Of a stretch of 64,000 bases of DNA, positions 1 through 8,099 are shown one piece after another; the first letter of the stretch is position 1; the number at the start of each line of letters is the position of its first letter. The stretch covers positions 1,178,001 to 1,242,000 of the forward strand of contig NZ_JAIVAR010000001.1 in NCBI RefSeq assembly GCF_020171925.1. Reading direction: 5' to 3'. Made by a program: the position numbers and the translations under genes. The notes under the pieces are model-generated. The model searched no databases. It was not told the origin of the DNA and saw only the letters and a list, made by a program, of their open reading frames with translations. This stretch comes from Rossellomorea aquimaris (GTDB taxonomy: Bacteria > Bacillota > Bacilli > Bacillales > Bacillaceae_B).

Positions 1-115
1 TAGAAATCCTTCTTTTCCGGTTAAGATTCTCACCGAATACATCTCTTGATCATTATGAAAGATCAAGGCTTTGACCATACTATTTATAACCATGCTAATA
101 GAAAGGGGAAAAACG

Positions 116-334
116 ATGGAAGAAATCACGAAGGTCCAGCGCAATTATCAGGGAGACATTATCAGCTTCCAAACTTCGGGAGGAAGGATCATTTCCTATC
201 GAAAAGCAGTGCTTGAAGCTTCCGAGGGGCTGCTCGAAGGTGTCGATCTTAAAGAAAATGAATGGGGAGATTACGAAATTTTCTCTTCCGACTTGAAGGA
301 CGAAGGATTCAACGATTACCCTACCATTTTCTGA
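116..334 (+). CDS. DUF3892-like small protein
   Basis: Predicted protein of 72 residues of unknown function, resembling the DUF3892 family of short Firmicutes proteins. It begins MEEITKVQRNYQGDI and carries the family pattern of a short beta strand, a Gly-Arg turn and an ISYRKAVLEA segment, followed by an acidic tail. I chose ATG 116 over the upstream ATG 71 because GAAAGGGG lies about 7 bases before it. No membrane segment or signal peptide is visible. It faces mntR across a shared hairpin terminator. The family assignment rests on recalled pattern only. Confidence 0.6.
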   Translation: MEEITKVQRNYQGDIISFQTSGGRIISYRKAVLEASEGLLEGVDLKENEWGDYEIFSSDLKDEGFNDYPTIF

Positions 335-347
335 TTCTATAGCATCC

Positions 348-388
348 AAAAAAGGCCGCCCGCATTTTATATGCAGGCAGCCTTTTTT
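348..388. terminator. Bidirectional terminator between DUF3892 gene and mntR
   Basis: A-run, GC-rich stem (GGCCGCCCGCA against TGCAGGCAGCC with mismatches) and T-run, placed between two converging genes. Confidence 0.75.
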
Positions 389-391
389 CAA

Positions 392-808
392 TCATTCACT
401 TCGAGCCTGAACATCCCTTAGGTCTTCGAGCCTCTTTTCTTCTTCTTCAAAGAACTGTACCAAATCACCGATTCTGTCAATCGAATCCCAGCTCAAATGA
501 TGTTCTATGCCTTCAACATCCTCATATATATGTTCTTCCTTTACCCCGATTACACGAAGGAATTGCTCAAGCAACTCATGCCTGTAAACTAAGCGTTTCC
601 CTACTTTATTTCCTTTTGGAGTCAGTACGAGCCCACGATATTTTTCATATACCAGGTAATCATCTTTATCTAACTTCTGCACCATCTTTGTGACTGAGGA
701 GGGGTGTACGGATAAAGCTTCAGCAATATCGGATACCCTTGCATACCCTTTATTCTCAATCAACAAGTAAATCTGTTCAATATAGTCTTCCATACTCGGT
801 GTAGGCAT
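392..808 (-). CDS. mntR: Manganese transport regulator MntR
   Basis: DtxR/MntR family repressor of 138 residues that binds DNA when loaded with manganese and shuts down Mn uptake genes. An N-terminal winged helix (residues about 5-65, with ADIAEAL- and [10 protein letters not shown]-like helices) is followed by a dimerisation domain. All six metal ligands known from B. subtilis MntR are present at the same positions: D8, E11, H77, E99, E102 and H103. GGAGGG precedes the ATG. It lies 80 bp downstream of mntD on the same strand, so it may be read partly from the transporter operon. It lacks the SH3-like third domain of DtxR, as is normal for MntR. Confidence 0.95.
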   Translation of the reverse strand: MPTPSMEDYIEQIYLLIENKGYARVSDIAEALSVHPSSVTKMVQKLDKDDYLVYEKYRGLVLTPKGNKVGKRLVYRHELLEQFLRVIGVKEEHIYEDVEGIEHHLSWDSIDRIGDLVQFFEEEEKRLEDLRDVQARSE

Positions 809-887
809 TCTGCACCCTCCAAATTCCCATGAATATCATTAAAAGTTTACTATAACTGCCCACCGAATACAACCCGGTACCCTTATA

Positions 888-1766
888 TCACTCTTCAGAC
901 AACCTTCTTTGATTTAAGAATTTTGACACTAATCCATACTTTGGCGAAAACAGCCATACAATCAGGAATACGATGCCGGCAGCGACTGCCATTGCACCGG
1001 AAATGGAAACGTCAAATAGCTTTGCTCCGTAATATCCCGCAACACTGTCAAAGATTCCAATAGCACCGCTTAAGACAAGCATCACTAAATACCTGTCTGT
1101 CAGTAGATAGGCTGTGGCACCAGGTGCAATCAACATGGCAACCACCAGAATCGCCCCCACACTATCGAATGCAGACACTGTCGTAACAGACACCAATCCC
1201 ATCAGGATATAATGGATGACTAAGACAGGGATGCCTATGGCCGCTGCCATGTTCGGGTCGAATGATGTTAATTTGAATTCCTTGAATAACAGCATAATGA
1301 CTAACACATCAAGGGTCAAGATGGCTCCAAGCATGACGACAGACTTTGGTATCGACCCAAGAAAGGGGATTGGTATGGTGTTCCAAGGAACGAATGCGAT
1401 TTCCCCCATCAATGCGTGCTCGACATCCAGATGGACATTCTTGGCAAATAAGGATATGAGAATAACACCGAGGGCAAATAGAGAAGTAAATACCACTCCG
1501 ATTGCAGCATCTTCCTGTATGCCACTCGAATTCAATACCTGCACGATAAACGTTGTCACTAGTCCAGCGACAGCTGCCCCGATCAGCATATTGAATCCAT
1601 TCATGCTTTGACTGATGATAAAGGCCATGACAAGTCCGAGAAGCACCGTATGACTGATGGCATCAGCCAACATCGACATTTTTCTCAAAATCAAAAAGCA
1701 GCCGACCACCCCGCATGACAACCCTACTAAGCTACCTGTGAGTAGAATCCAAAGTTCATAGCTCAT
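888..1766 (-). CDS. mntD: Manganese ABC transporter permease MntD
   Basis: Membrane permease of 292 residues of the ABC-3 (zinc/manganese) family. About eight hydrophobic helices fill the whole length, starting at residue 5. The conserved SxLADAISHTVLLG-type segment at residues about 31-45 and a later GAILVVAMLIAPGATA segment are family hallmarks. It is expected to form a heterodimer with MntC in the cytoplasmic membrane and pass Mn(II) delivered by MntA. It overlaps the end of mntC by 11 bases, which indicates translational coupling. AAGGGGG precedes the start. The substrate is inferred from mntR and the operator, since sequence alone does not separate Mn from Zn permeases. Confidence 0.92.
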   Translation of the reverse strand: MSYELWILLTGSLVGLSCGVVGCFLILRKMSMLADAISHTVLLGLVMAFIISQSMNGFNMLIGAAVAGLVTTFIVQVLNSSGIQEDAAIGVVFTSLFALGVILISLFAKNVHLDVEHALMGEIAFVPWNTIPIPFLGSIPKSVVMLGAILTLDVLVIMLLFKEFKLTSFDPNMAAAIGIPVLVIHYILMGLVSVTTVSAFDSVGAILVVAMLIAPGATAYLLTDRYLVMLVLSGAIGIFDSVAGYYGAKLFDVSISGAMAVAAGIVFLIVWLFSPKYGLVSKFLNQRRLSEE

Positions 1767-3042
1767 ATCCTTGCCCCCTTCTCACTTTTATCTTTAAGAA
1801 AGGATTTTGCTTGTGAATCTCTGACATTTTTAATTGCAACTTTTTTAATTGATCTTTAGTTAAAGAGTCTTCTTGCTCTTCAATCCAGTCAATGTCCAGG
1901 GATCCGAGTTCGCTGGGGTACATTTCTTTCAATTCAACCATTTCATCAATAAACCTGAATTGTTCTGCCTTCATTGAACCCCATTCAGTAATGGAGATGT
2001 CGCCATTCTTCTCTGAGATGTATGCATTCTTCCTAAGGTAGTTCAAGACTCGGTTAAATCGATATTTTGAGGTATTCGTCTCTAGGAATAGGAATTCCTC
2101 GCTGATTGTTTCTCTCCTCAAGGCATACACTTTCTTCAAAACAAAACGTATAGCCAAACGGTCATCGTTCCTCTTTCTCCTCAGGATGATCGAGATCAAC
2201 CCTCTTTTCGGTGAGAATAGCAAGGAAAAGATGAATATGACAGTGGCGGTGAGTACGATGAATGGTCCCGTCGATAATCCCTTGCCGAGGGTACTGATCA
2301 ATGTGCCCGCTGCTCCTGATACACCGCCGATGAATCCAGAGATAACAACCATCGTTCTAAGTGAATCAGTCCAGTATCTTGCTGATATTGCCGGTGTAAT
2401 CAACATCGCGGCCATTAAGATCACCCCTACAGCCTGAATGCCGATTACAACGGTAATCACTAAAAGGGAAACAAACAAGAAATTAAGAAATCCGACAGGA
2501 AGTCCGATCCCCCTTGCAAATTGAGGGTCAAATGTACTGACTTTAAACTCTTTAAATAACAGTGTTGTGATGACAATTAATCCAGCTGCTGTCAGACCCA
2601 TCAATTGAACATCTTTCCCTACAAGGGAAGCTGCCTGACCGAAAATGAAATCATCCAAGCCGCTCTGGTTACCGGTGGGCATCTGGGCCACCTTTGTCAA
2701 TAAGACGATACCCAATCCAAAGAAAACCGAAAGGACCAAACAGATTGCCGTGTCTTCTTTGATTCTTGTTGTATTTGTAATCAACTGGATTGTATAAGCA
2801 GCAAGCAATCCGGTTGCCGCTGCACCAATCAGTAATACGAAGAAATTCTTCTCACCGATGAACATGAAAGCAAAACATATGCCGGGAAGTGCAGCATGGG
2901 CAACGGCATCCCCTATTAAGCTTTGTTTCCTTAGTAGTGCAAAGCTCCCCAACACTCCACTTGCGACGCCCAGCAGCAATGTACTGAGCAACACCCACTG
3001 TGTGTTTCCATCTGTTAAAAGCGATTGCCACAAATGATTCAT
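1756..3042 (-). CDS. mntC: Manganese ABC transporter permease MntC with C-terminal extension
   Basis: ABC-3 permease of 428 residues. Residues about 8-285 form the membrane domain, with the family segments LIGDAVAHAALPGI and GVILMAAMLITPAISA. A soluble tail of about 140 residues follows, rich in charged residues and resembling a winged-helix or DtxR-like domain; B. subtilis MntC is similarly long. I chose ATG 3042 because GAGGTG sits 6 bases upstream, whereas the in-frame GTG at 3051 has no spacing for a ribosome site. It follows mntB with a short overlap region and is the second permease of the operon. Confidence 0.92.
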   Translation of the reverse strand: MNHLWQSLLTDGNTQWVLLSTLLLGVASGVLGSFALLRKQSLIGDAVAHAALPGICFAFMFIGEKNFFVLLIGAAATGLLAAYTIQLITNTTRIKEDTAICLVLSVFFGLGIVLLTKVAQMPTGNQSGLDDFIFGQAASLVGKDVQLMGLTAAGLIVITTLLFKEFKVSTFDPQFARGIGLPVGFLNFLFVSLLVITVVIGIQAVGVILMAAMLITPAISARYWTDSLRTMVVISGFIGGVSGAAGTLISTLGKGLSTGPFIVLTATVIFIFSLLFSPKRGLISIILRRKRNDDRLAIRFVLKKVYALRRETISEEFLFLETNTSKYRFNRVLNYLRKNAYISEKNGDISITEWGSMKAEQFRFIDEMVELKEMYPSELGSLDIDWIEEQEDSLTKDQLKKLQLKMSEIHKQNPFLKIKVRRGQGYEL

Positions 3043-3047
3043 TCTCC

Positions 3048-3803
3048 TCACCTCTCTTCTGGTTGAATCAACATGTCATCCTTTTCCAGGAAGGATAATT
3101 TCCCCCCATAAGTCAATTGCAAATGATCAACATTGAACACATCCACCGTAGGACCACATGCAATGGTCTTTCTGTTCAGGAGAAGCGTCCAGTCAAAGTA
3201 TTCAGTGACTGTTTGCAGGTCATGATGAACGACCAGCACCGTTTTACCCTGTTCTTTCAGTTCATTCAATAAAGAAATGATCGCTTTCTCAGTTGCTGCA
3301 TCCACCCCTACGAATGGTTCATCCATAAAATAAACCTCTGCTTCCTGGGCAAGTGCGCGTGCAAGGAATACTCTTTGCTGTTGTCCACCTGAAAGTTGAC
3401 TGATTTGTCTTGAAGCAAATTGGCTCATTCCAACTTTATCCAGACAATCCAAGGCAAAGGCCACATCCTTCTTCGATGGTCTTTTGAACCAGCCTAAATG
3501 TCCGTATCTCCCCATCAAGACAACATCAAGGGCATTTGTGGGAAAATCCCAGTCAACTGATCCACGCTGCGGGACATATCCAACCGTCTTACTCTTTGGA
3601 GAATACGGCTTACCAAATAGTTTGATGTCTCCTGATGACCGGGGAATCAAGCCTAATATCGCCTTGATCAAAGTCGATTTCCCTGCTCCATTTGGTCCGA
3701 TAATCCCGATCAATTTCCCTGATGGCACTGAAAATTCCACATCCAAGAGTACTGGTTTCCTATGATAAGCAACGGTCAAACCTTTAATTTCCACTGAATT
3801 CAT
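3048..3803 (-). CDS. mntB: Manganese ABC transporter ATPase MntB
   Basis: ATP-binding subunit of 251 residues that powers Mn uptake. Visible motifs are Walker A GPNGAGKST (36-44), the ABC signature LSGGQQQR (137-144), Walker B VYFMDEP (157-163) and the H-loop histidines near 193-194. The stretch VGYVPQR contains the Q-loop. AGGAGG precedes the ATG. It lies 16 bp after mntA, and its stop lies just before the mntC start, so the four genes form one operon. Confidence 0.95.
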   Translation of the reverse strand: MNSVEIKGLTVAYHRKPVLLDVEFSVPSGKLIGIIGPNGAGKSTLIKAILGLIPRSSGDIKLFGKPYSPKSKTVGYVPQRGSVDWDFPTNALDVVLMGRYGHLGWFKRPSKKDVAFALDCLDKVGMSQFASRQISQLSGGQQQRVFLARALAQEAEVYFMDEPFVGVDAATEKAIISLLNELKEQGKTVLVVHHDLQTVTEYFDWTLLLNRKTIACGPTVDVFNVDHLQLTYGGKLSFLEKDDMLIQPEER

Positions 3804-3819
3804 GATGATCCTCCTAACA

Positions 3820-4755
3820 TTACTTCAATGCATCAACAATCGTGTCAACATTATGGCGGTACATTCCAATGTAAGTACCATCCTCTGTTCCTTCTTTCCC
3901 CATGGCATCAGAGAATAATTCTCCACCGATACTCACTTCATGTCCTTTATCCTTTGCTCCAGCAATAACCGCGTTGATCGACTTCTCCGAAATACTTGAT
4001 TCCACGAATACAGCTTTAATGTTCCTATCCACAAGTGTATTGACGAGCGATTGCACATCAGCGAGTCCATACTCCGCATCTGTACTTAAACCTTGCAGCC
4101 CCATAACTTGAAGGTCATATTTTGCGCCAAAGTAGTTAAATGCATCGTGCGCTGTAACAAGTACCCTTTGTTCTTCAGGTATGGTTGACATTTCTTTTTC
4201 TGCATATGCTTTGAGCCCATCTAACTCAGCAAAATATGATTCAGTATTTTTCAAGTAGTCTTCCTTGTTTTCAGGATCGATCTCAATTAATCCGTCACGT
4301 ACTTTCTCCAATGCGATTTTCCATAGATCAATGTCAAACCATACATGTGGATCAAGTGCCGTATTATCCGCTGCGTCCTTCCTCAGCTTTTCTTTCGGGA
4401 TGCTGTCAGCAATCGCGTAAGTCGGCTTTTCTTCGTTCATTTTCTCGAAAATCTCTAGCATCTTCCCTTCCAGATGAAGCCCGCTGTAAAAAATGATATC
4501 TGCATCCTGAAGTTTACCGATGTCGGATTGCTTCGCTTTATATAAGTGAGGGTCTACGCCAGGTCCCATTAAACTGTGAACTTCTACGTGATTTCCTCCT
4601 ATATTTTTTACAGCGTCACCGATTTGTCCAATTGTGGTTGTAACCACGATTTTATCGTTAGACGGTTTACTTGCTTTGTTTCCGCATCCAGCAAGGATAA
4701 GTCCTCCCATTAGTACAATGATCATCCCGATAAGTGCCATTAATCTTCTGTTCAT
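3820..4755 (-). CDS. mntA: Manganese-binding lipoprotein MntA
   Basis: Solute-binding protein of cluster A-I, 311 residues, anchored outside the membrane and delivering metal to MntC/MntD. A lipoprotein signal peptide ends in the lipobox LAGC with the modified cysteine at residue 24. Likely metal ligands sit in the segments VDPHLYKAK, DPHVWFD, FVESSIS and GGELFSDAMG, giving the His-His-Glu-Asp set of this family. I moved the start 20 codons inward to ATG 4755, because GAGGGGAG precedes it and the signal peptide then begins properly with MNRRLMALIG. It is the first gene of the operon below an MntR-type operator. Confidence 0.93.
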   Translation of the reverse strand: MNRRLMALIGMIIVLMGGLILAGCGNKASKPSNDKIVVTTTIGQIGDAVKNIGGNHVEVHSLMGPGVDPHLYKAKQSDIGKLQDADIIFYSGLHLEGKMLEIFEKMNEEKPTYAIADSIPKEKLRKDAADNTALDPHVWFDIDLWKIALEKVRDGLIEIDPENKEDYLKNTESYFAELDGLKAYAEKEMSTIPEEQRVLVTAHDAFNYFGAKYDLQVMGLQGLSTDAEYGLADVQSLVNTLVDRNIKAVFVESSISEKSINAVIAGAKDKGHEVSIGGELFSDAMGKEGTEDGTYIGMYRHNVDTIVDALK

Positions 4756-4893
4756 GTTCAATCTCCCCTCACATTGTCTTTTTTTAATTTCATCCACTAA
4801 CTCTACCTTATTCAAAAAGTTTATATACGTTCACTTTTTTTACAATAGTAATTTATTTTTATTTAAGTTATAAAAATTCACTTTAGTAATAAA

Positions 4894-4912
4894 AGTTTCC
4901 TTAGTGCAAATT
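4894..4912. promoter_or_regulatory. MntR operator upstream of mntA
   Basis: On the minus strand the site reads AATTTGCACTAAGGAAACT, a near-palindrome that agrees closely with the B. subtilis MntR box (AATTTGC...GGAAACT type). It lies about 140 bp before mntA and points to manganese repression of the operon. Confidence 0.75.
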
Positions 4913-5197
4913 TTATTTCTTGATTCAATATTTGTCAATGAAAAAAGAATTTGTTCTAGGGAGGTTTATCCTCTTTCTTTAACAAAGGTGTTTTTTATAA
5001 TCTGTGTTTTCAAGGACCAATGGCCCTCTAAACCATGGTCTTGTATGTACTCGGGAAGCAGGTTTCATGAGGGAACGATCATTGAATCGATGAATTTTTT
5101 AAAAATTTCCGCAAAATACATTTCCGTGATGTTGACTCTAAAATCCTCATATTGTATAGTAAAGACATCATTGAAGTGGATCGATTTTTTGTTGCAT
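4913..5197. other. Gene-free spacer between the mnt operon and cspD
   Basis: AT-rich stretch with no reading frame that has both a plausible ribosome site and a protein-like composition. A 111-codon frame spans it but has odd composition and no convincing start. Confidence 0.5.
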
Positions 5198-5226
5198 TTG
5201 CAGTGGAAGTCATCATTTCGTGATAA
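5198..5226 (+). promoter_or_regulatory. Possible cspD promoter
   Basis: TTGCAG and TGATAA separated by 17 bases, about 50 bp before the cspD start. The -10 box is poor, so this is tentative. Confidence 0.35.
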
Positions 5227-5278
5227 ATATTTTCCATAAGCACAAAGTGCTTGATCGATTTAGGAGGATTAGAAGAAT

Positions 5279-5479
5279 ATGCAAAACGGTAAAGTAAAAT
5301 GGTTCAACAATGAAAAAGGATTCGGCTTTATTGAAGTAGAAGGCGGAGACGATGTATTCGTACATTTCTCAGCAATCCAAGGTGAAGGATTCAAATCTTT
5401 AGAAGAAGGTCAAGAAGTTTCTTTCGAGATTGTTGAAGGTAACCGTGGACCTCAAGCTGCTAACGTAGTTAAATTATAA
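5279..5479 (+). CDS. cspD: Cold shock protein CspD
   Basis: Cold-shock-domain RNA chaperone of 66 residues that binds single-stranded RNA and keeps it unfolded. The five-strand barrel carries RNP1 (KGFGFI, 13-18) and RNP2 (VFVHF, 26-30). Its ends, [14 protein letters not shown] and QAANVVKL, match B. subtilis CspD better than CspB. A strong TAGGAGGA ribosome site lies 9 bases before the ATG, and a hairpin terminator follows, so it is monocistronic. Confidence 0.93.
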   Translation: MQNGKVKWFNNEKGFGFIEVEGGDDVFVHFSAIQGEGFKSLEEGQEVSFEIVEGNRGPQAANVVKL

Positions 5480-5500
5480 TCAAACCCATATATGAACGAA

Positions 5501-5535
5501 AAAAGCGGATGATCATTAGATCATCCGCTTTTTTT
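5501..5535 (+). terminator. cspD terminator
   Basis: Perfect stem GCGGATGATC / GATCATCCGC with a 4-base loop, flanked by A and T runs. It can serve both cspD and the converging ypeQ. Confidence 0.9.
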
Positions 5536-5541
5536 ATGGAT

Positions 5542-5718
5542 TTATTTTAACTGATCGCCCAAATGCTTGATCTGTTCACCTACCGTACATTGTTGTATAC
5601 AAAAACTGTGCGCCTTTGCCTTGCCGTATTCTTTTCGAAAATATGCTTTAAGCAAGCAGTCGCTGCAGTATGTGTCAATCAGTTCGTCCACTTTATCAAC
5701 TACTTGTTTACGTTCCAC
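5542..5718 (-). CDS. ypeQ: YpeQ-like zinc-finger protein
   Basis: Small protein of 58 residues with a CSDC pair at residues 18-21 and an HSFCIQQC cluster near residues 37-44, enough to bind one zinc ion. Function unknown; B. subtilis YpeQ is the counterpart by size, motif and position. I chose GTG 5718 because AGGGG lies 7 bases upstream, and the longer upstream reading frame has no ribosome site and overlaps the previous gene's end. It lies 64 bp after the RNase H-like gene on the same strand. Confidence 0.75.
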   Translation of the reverse strand: MERKQVVDKVDELIDTYCSDCLLKAYFRKEYGKAKAHSFCIQQCTVGEQIKHLGDQLK

Positions 5719-5782
5719 ATCATCACCCCTAGTTTCATCGACCTTATGTTTGTAGTTATAGATTATATGATTGTGCATGAAA

Positions 5783-6433
5783 TTATTCCAACCGTTTATG
5801 ACTATGCACGATGGTACCAAGTAAGGCCTGATTTGCAAGTTTGTCAGCCTCTTTATTTTGATTACGGTTCAACACCTCGCTCGTAACCTTTAAACCCATT
5901 TTCCTAATGAGTTCTTCAATTCGGTCAAGCCAACGATTCAATGCATCATCAAAACATGGCCAATCGCCATCAAGCTGTTTCAATACCACCTGAGAGTCTC
6001 CCTTTATGGTACAAGGTATGTTTTTTACACCAATTTCCTCCAACAACAATAAAGCATTATGCAAGGCTGCATACTCAGCTTCGTTATTATTATCCAATGC
6101 TTCAAGCTGTTCATTTTTCCGGACTCTGAAATGTTCGCCTCCTTTATCATAATAGATGACGATTCCAATTCCAGATCTTCCATCTTCTTTATTAAACCCA
6201 CCATCGAAATAGACCACAATATTTTCAGGCTGCCGATCCAATTCCCGGGTCAGCCTCATATATTCTTTCTTATTCCATGAATTTTCCATTTCATCAATGA
6301 TTTCAAGCTCACTGACTCTGCCCGTCTTCAACAGGTCATCAACATGGACCAATGTCTCTTTCCTTGGAAACCAGGATGATTCAAACCAAATATCACTGTT
6401 TGTTTTACTCTCGTACTTGAACTTTAGTTTCAT
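5783..6433 (-). CDS. ypeP: RNase HI-like protein with N-terminal extension (YpeP type)
   Basis: Protein of 216 residues whose C-terminal two thirds is an RNase H fold. The acidic catalytic set is complete: D77 (YFDGG), E120 (NNEAEY), D146 (GDSQ) and D197 (KEADKLA), so it may cut the RNA strand of RNA-DNA hybrids. The first 70 residues are a charged extension not found in plain RNase HI. The start is uncertain; ATG 6433 gives the conserved-looking MKLKFKYESK, while GTG 6448 is an alternative. The symbol follows synteny with B. subtilis ypeP-ypeQ. Confidence 0.75.
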   Translation of the reverse strand: MKLKFKYESKTNSDIWFESSWFPRKETLVHVDDLLKTGRVSELEIIDEMENSWNKKEYMRLTRELDRQPENIVVYFDGGFNKEDGRSGIGIVIYYDKGGEHFRVRKNEQLEALDNNNEAEYAALHNALLLLEEIGVKNIPCTIKGDSQVVLKQLDGDWPCFDDALNRWLDRIEELIRKMGLKVTSEVLNRNQNKEADKLANQALLGTIVHSHKRLE

Positions 6434-6472
6434 CTTCAAATCAATCACTCTCTTCCCTATGGAATCATGATA

Positions 6473-6501
6473 TTGTCCAACGTTTGTATTATTTGTATAA
6501 T
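6473..6501 (+). promoter_or_regulatory. SigA promoter of the queuosine-precursor transporter gene
   Basis: TTGTCC (6473-6478) and a perfect TATAAT (6496-6501) with a 17-base spacer. Transcription would begin near 6508 and give a leader of about 93 nucleotides. Confidence 0.75.
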
Positions 6502-6507
6502 GGGGAT

Positions 6508-6600
6508 TATTGCATTGGAGGGACTTAGCCCACAAACACTCTGCCTGACTGATACCCTCCAACCGGTATCAACTCAATTAACATAAAAAGGAGGAATCCC
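6508..6600 (+). promoter_or_regulatory. Candidate structured leader of ypdP
   Basis: CCCTCC at 6555-6560 can pair with TTGGAGGG (6515-6522, extending to 8 bp) or with the ribosome site GGAGG (6590-6594). A third option is the hairpin GATACC / GGTATC (6551-6556 and 6565-6570), which shows CTCC in its loop. These exclusive pairings look like a translational switch. I do not see the consensus of the preQ1-I riboswitch. Confidence 0.45.
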
Positions 6601-7281
6601 ATGTTCAATATATGGTTTGGTATCTTATTCGTCATCGTAACATTCACTCTGCTGCTCATCATGTATCGGGTATTCGGGCGGACTGGACTATTTGTATGGA
6701 TTGGCATTTCTACCATTCTCGCCAATCTCCAAGTCGTGAAAACGATTGAGATCTTCGGACTCACTGCCACTTTAGGAAATGCGATGTATGGATCTGCATT
6801 TCTTGTAACCGATATCCTCAATGAACGTTACGGGAAGAAGGATGCTCAAAAAGCTGTATGGTTAGGCTTTTTCACTTTAATCATTATGACTATTATTATG
6901 CAGCTTAGCCTGATCTTTCAACCTCATCCTGAAGATTTTGCACAAGGTGCGTTATCGACCATATTCGGATTGATTCCGCGAATTGCGATTGGAAGCCTGG
7001 CGGCATATTTAGTGAGTCAGTTCACGGATGTGGCCATCTTTACCTATCTTAAGAAGAAGTTTCCTCGTGACTCCCAGTTTTGGATCCGTAATAACGGAAG
7101 CACCATGATCAGCCAGTTCTTGGATACACTTGTATTCACAAGCATCGCATTTCTGGGGACGTATCCATTTGATATTTGGTTGCAAATTTTCATTACAACA
7201 TATGTACTGAAATGGATCATTTCTTTGATGGATACCCCATTCGGGTATATCGCTAAACGATTCCCAAGAGACAACGACTAA
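6601..7281 (+). CDS. ypdP: Queuosine precursor transporter (YhhQ/VUT family)
   Basis: Integral membrane protein of 226 residues with about six hydrophobic helices, of the VUT/YhhQ family that imports the queuosine precursors preQ0 or preQ1. Family segments are visible: NILNERYGKKDAQKAVW-like residues near 76-90 and the C-terminal MDTPFGYIAKRF. AAGGAGG lies 6 bases before the ATG. Its own promoter and a folded leader precede it. The RNase HI gene follows 22 bp downstream on the same strand, an arrangement also found in B. subtilis (ypdP-ypdQ). Confidence 0.85.
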   Translation: MFNIWFGILFVIVTFTLLLIMYRVFGRTGLFVWIGISTILANLQVVKTIEIFGLTATLGNAMYGSAFLVTDILNERYGKKDAQKAVWLGFFTLIIMTIIMQLSLIFQPHPEDFAQGALSTIFGLIPRIAIGSLAAYLVSQFTDVAIFTYLKKKFPRDSQFWIRNNGSTMISQFLDTLVFTSIAFLGTYPFDIWLQIFITTYVLKWIISLMDTPFGYIAKRFPRDND

Positions 7282-7303
7282 AGCATGTTAAGAGGTGAGC
7301 CTA

Positions 7304-7690
7304 ATGATTGAAATTAATATAGACGGAGCAAGTGCGGGGAACCCGGGGCCAAGTGGAGCGGGAATCGTCATGAAAGAAAATGGGCAGGTTAAGCACTTTT
7401 CCTTGCCATTAGGAGAGATGGACAATCACCTTGCTGAGTTTATTGCCTGCAAGAAGGCACTGGAATTCTGCATAGAGTCTGGCGCAGAGACTGTATGGGT
7501 ACGCAGTGACTCGCAAGCGCTCGTCCATGCAGTGGAGAAAGAATTTGTAAAAAGCCACGTATATAAGCCAGTGCTTCAGGAAATCCTCGCCCTTTCCCAA
7601 AGGATTCCGCTCTTTTTCATAAAGTGGATTCCCAGTAAGGAAAATAAGAAAGCTGATGAATTGGCAAGGAACGCCATTCATCAGAACTAG
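7304..7690 (+). CDS. ypdQ: Ribonuclease HI-like protein (YpdQ type)
   Basis: RNase HI-fold protein of 128 residues with the full acidic set D7 (NIDGAS), E45 (LAEFIA), D69 (RSDSQ) and D118 (KKADELA). It probably degrades the RNA strand of hybrids, although B. subtilis YpdQ is reported to be weak or inactive in the standard assay. I chose ATG 7304, which follows AGAGGTG with 6 bases of spacing, over the GTG at 7295. It is likely co-transcribed with ypdP. Confidence 0.82.
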   Translation: MIEINIDGASAGNPGPSGAGIVMKENGQVKHFSLPLGEMDNHLAEFIACKKALEFCIESGAETVWVRSDSQALVHAVEKEFVKSHVYKPVLQEILALSQRIPLFFIKWIPSKENKKADELARNAIHQN

Positions 7691-7757
7691 GTCCTGCCAT
7701 GTTCATGCTGGAACAATGTTGGGTTTAATGCGGCCGTGAAGCCATTCTTTGCCGACT

Positions 7758-7787
7758 AAAAAAGGAGCGCCGATTTGGCCTCCTTTT
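7758..7787. terminator. Terminator between ypdQ and the converging small gene
   Basis: AAAAGGAG-GCC stem pairing with GGC-CTCCTTTT around GATTT; usable from both sides. Confidence 0.7.
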
Positions 7788-7793
7788 ATTCAA

Positions 7794-8099
7794 TCATGCT
7801 AGTCCCTGATGGACCATCCATTTTAGTGCTTCTTTTCTTGTCGTGATCTTCTGGGAATGAAGGCGTTCCAATATGGACATATAAAAGCTTGAGTCGAAAT
7901 GCTTTTGAGCCTTCAGCGTGATTTCAATTGCGCTGTTGACCAATTCATCCGATGCATCTGTGTACTTCTTCCCAAAATAGATAAATCCGATTGCATCCTC
8001 CTGGAACTTGAATCCCCGGTTTTCCAAATCAATGAGAAAATCTTCAGTTGTTTTTTTCACGTTTCTCCTCACCCTATATGCAGCATTCTCTTCTTTCAT
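7794..8099 (-). CDS. Conserved Bacillaceae protein, DUF6123-like
   Basis: Soluble protein of 101 residues with no recognised domain of known function. The segment FIYFGKKYTDASDELVNSAI and a C-terminal RKEALKWM match my recollection of the DUF6123 family of spore formers. The start codon overlaps the stop of yuiD (ATGA), so translation is probably coupled and the pair forms one unit. No signal peptide or membrane helix. Confidence 0.6.
   Translation of the reverse strand: MKEENAAYRVRRNVKKTTEDFLIDLENRGFKFQEDAIGFIYFGKKYTDASDELVNSAIEITLKAQKHFDSSFYMSILERLHSQKITTRKEALKWMVHQGLA

Noticed and set aside
45-67. Inverted repeat CTTGATC / GATCAAG at the left edge
   Set aside because: No T-run and no link to a regulator; too short to support as a terminator or operator.
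4904-5239. 111-codon plus-strand frame between mntA and cspD
   Set aside because: Starts at a poor codon inside the MntR box, has a Phe/Ile/Lys/Ser-rich random composition and no family resemblance.
6508-6600. preQ1-I riboswitch
   Set aside because: The tail TTAACATAAAAAGG resembles a preQ1-I A-rich tail, but the required short stem directly before it is missing, so only a generic leader is reported.
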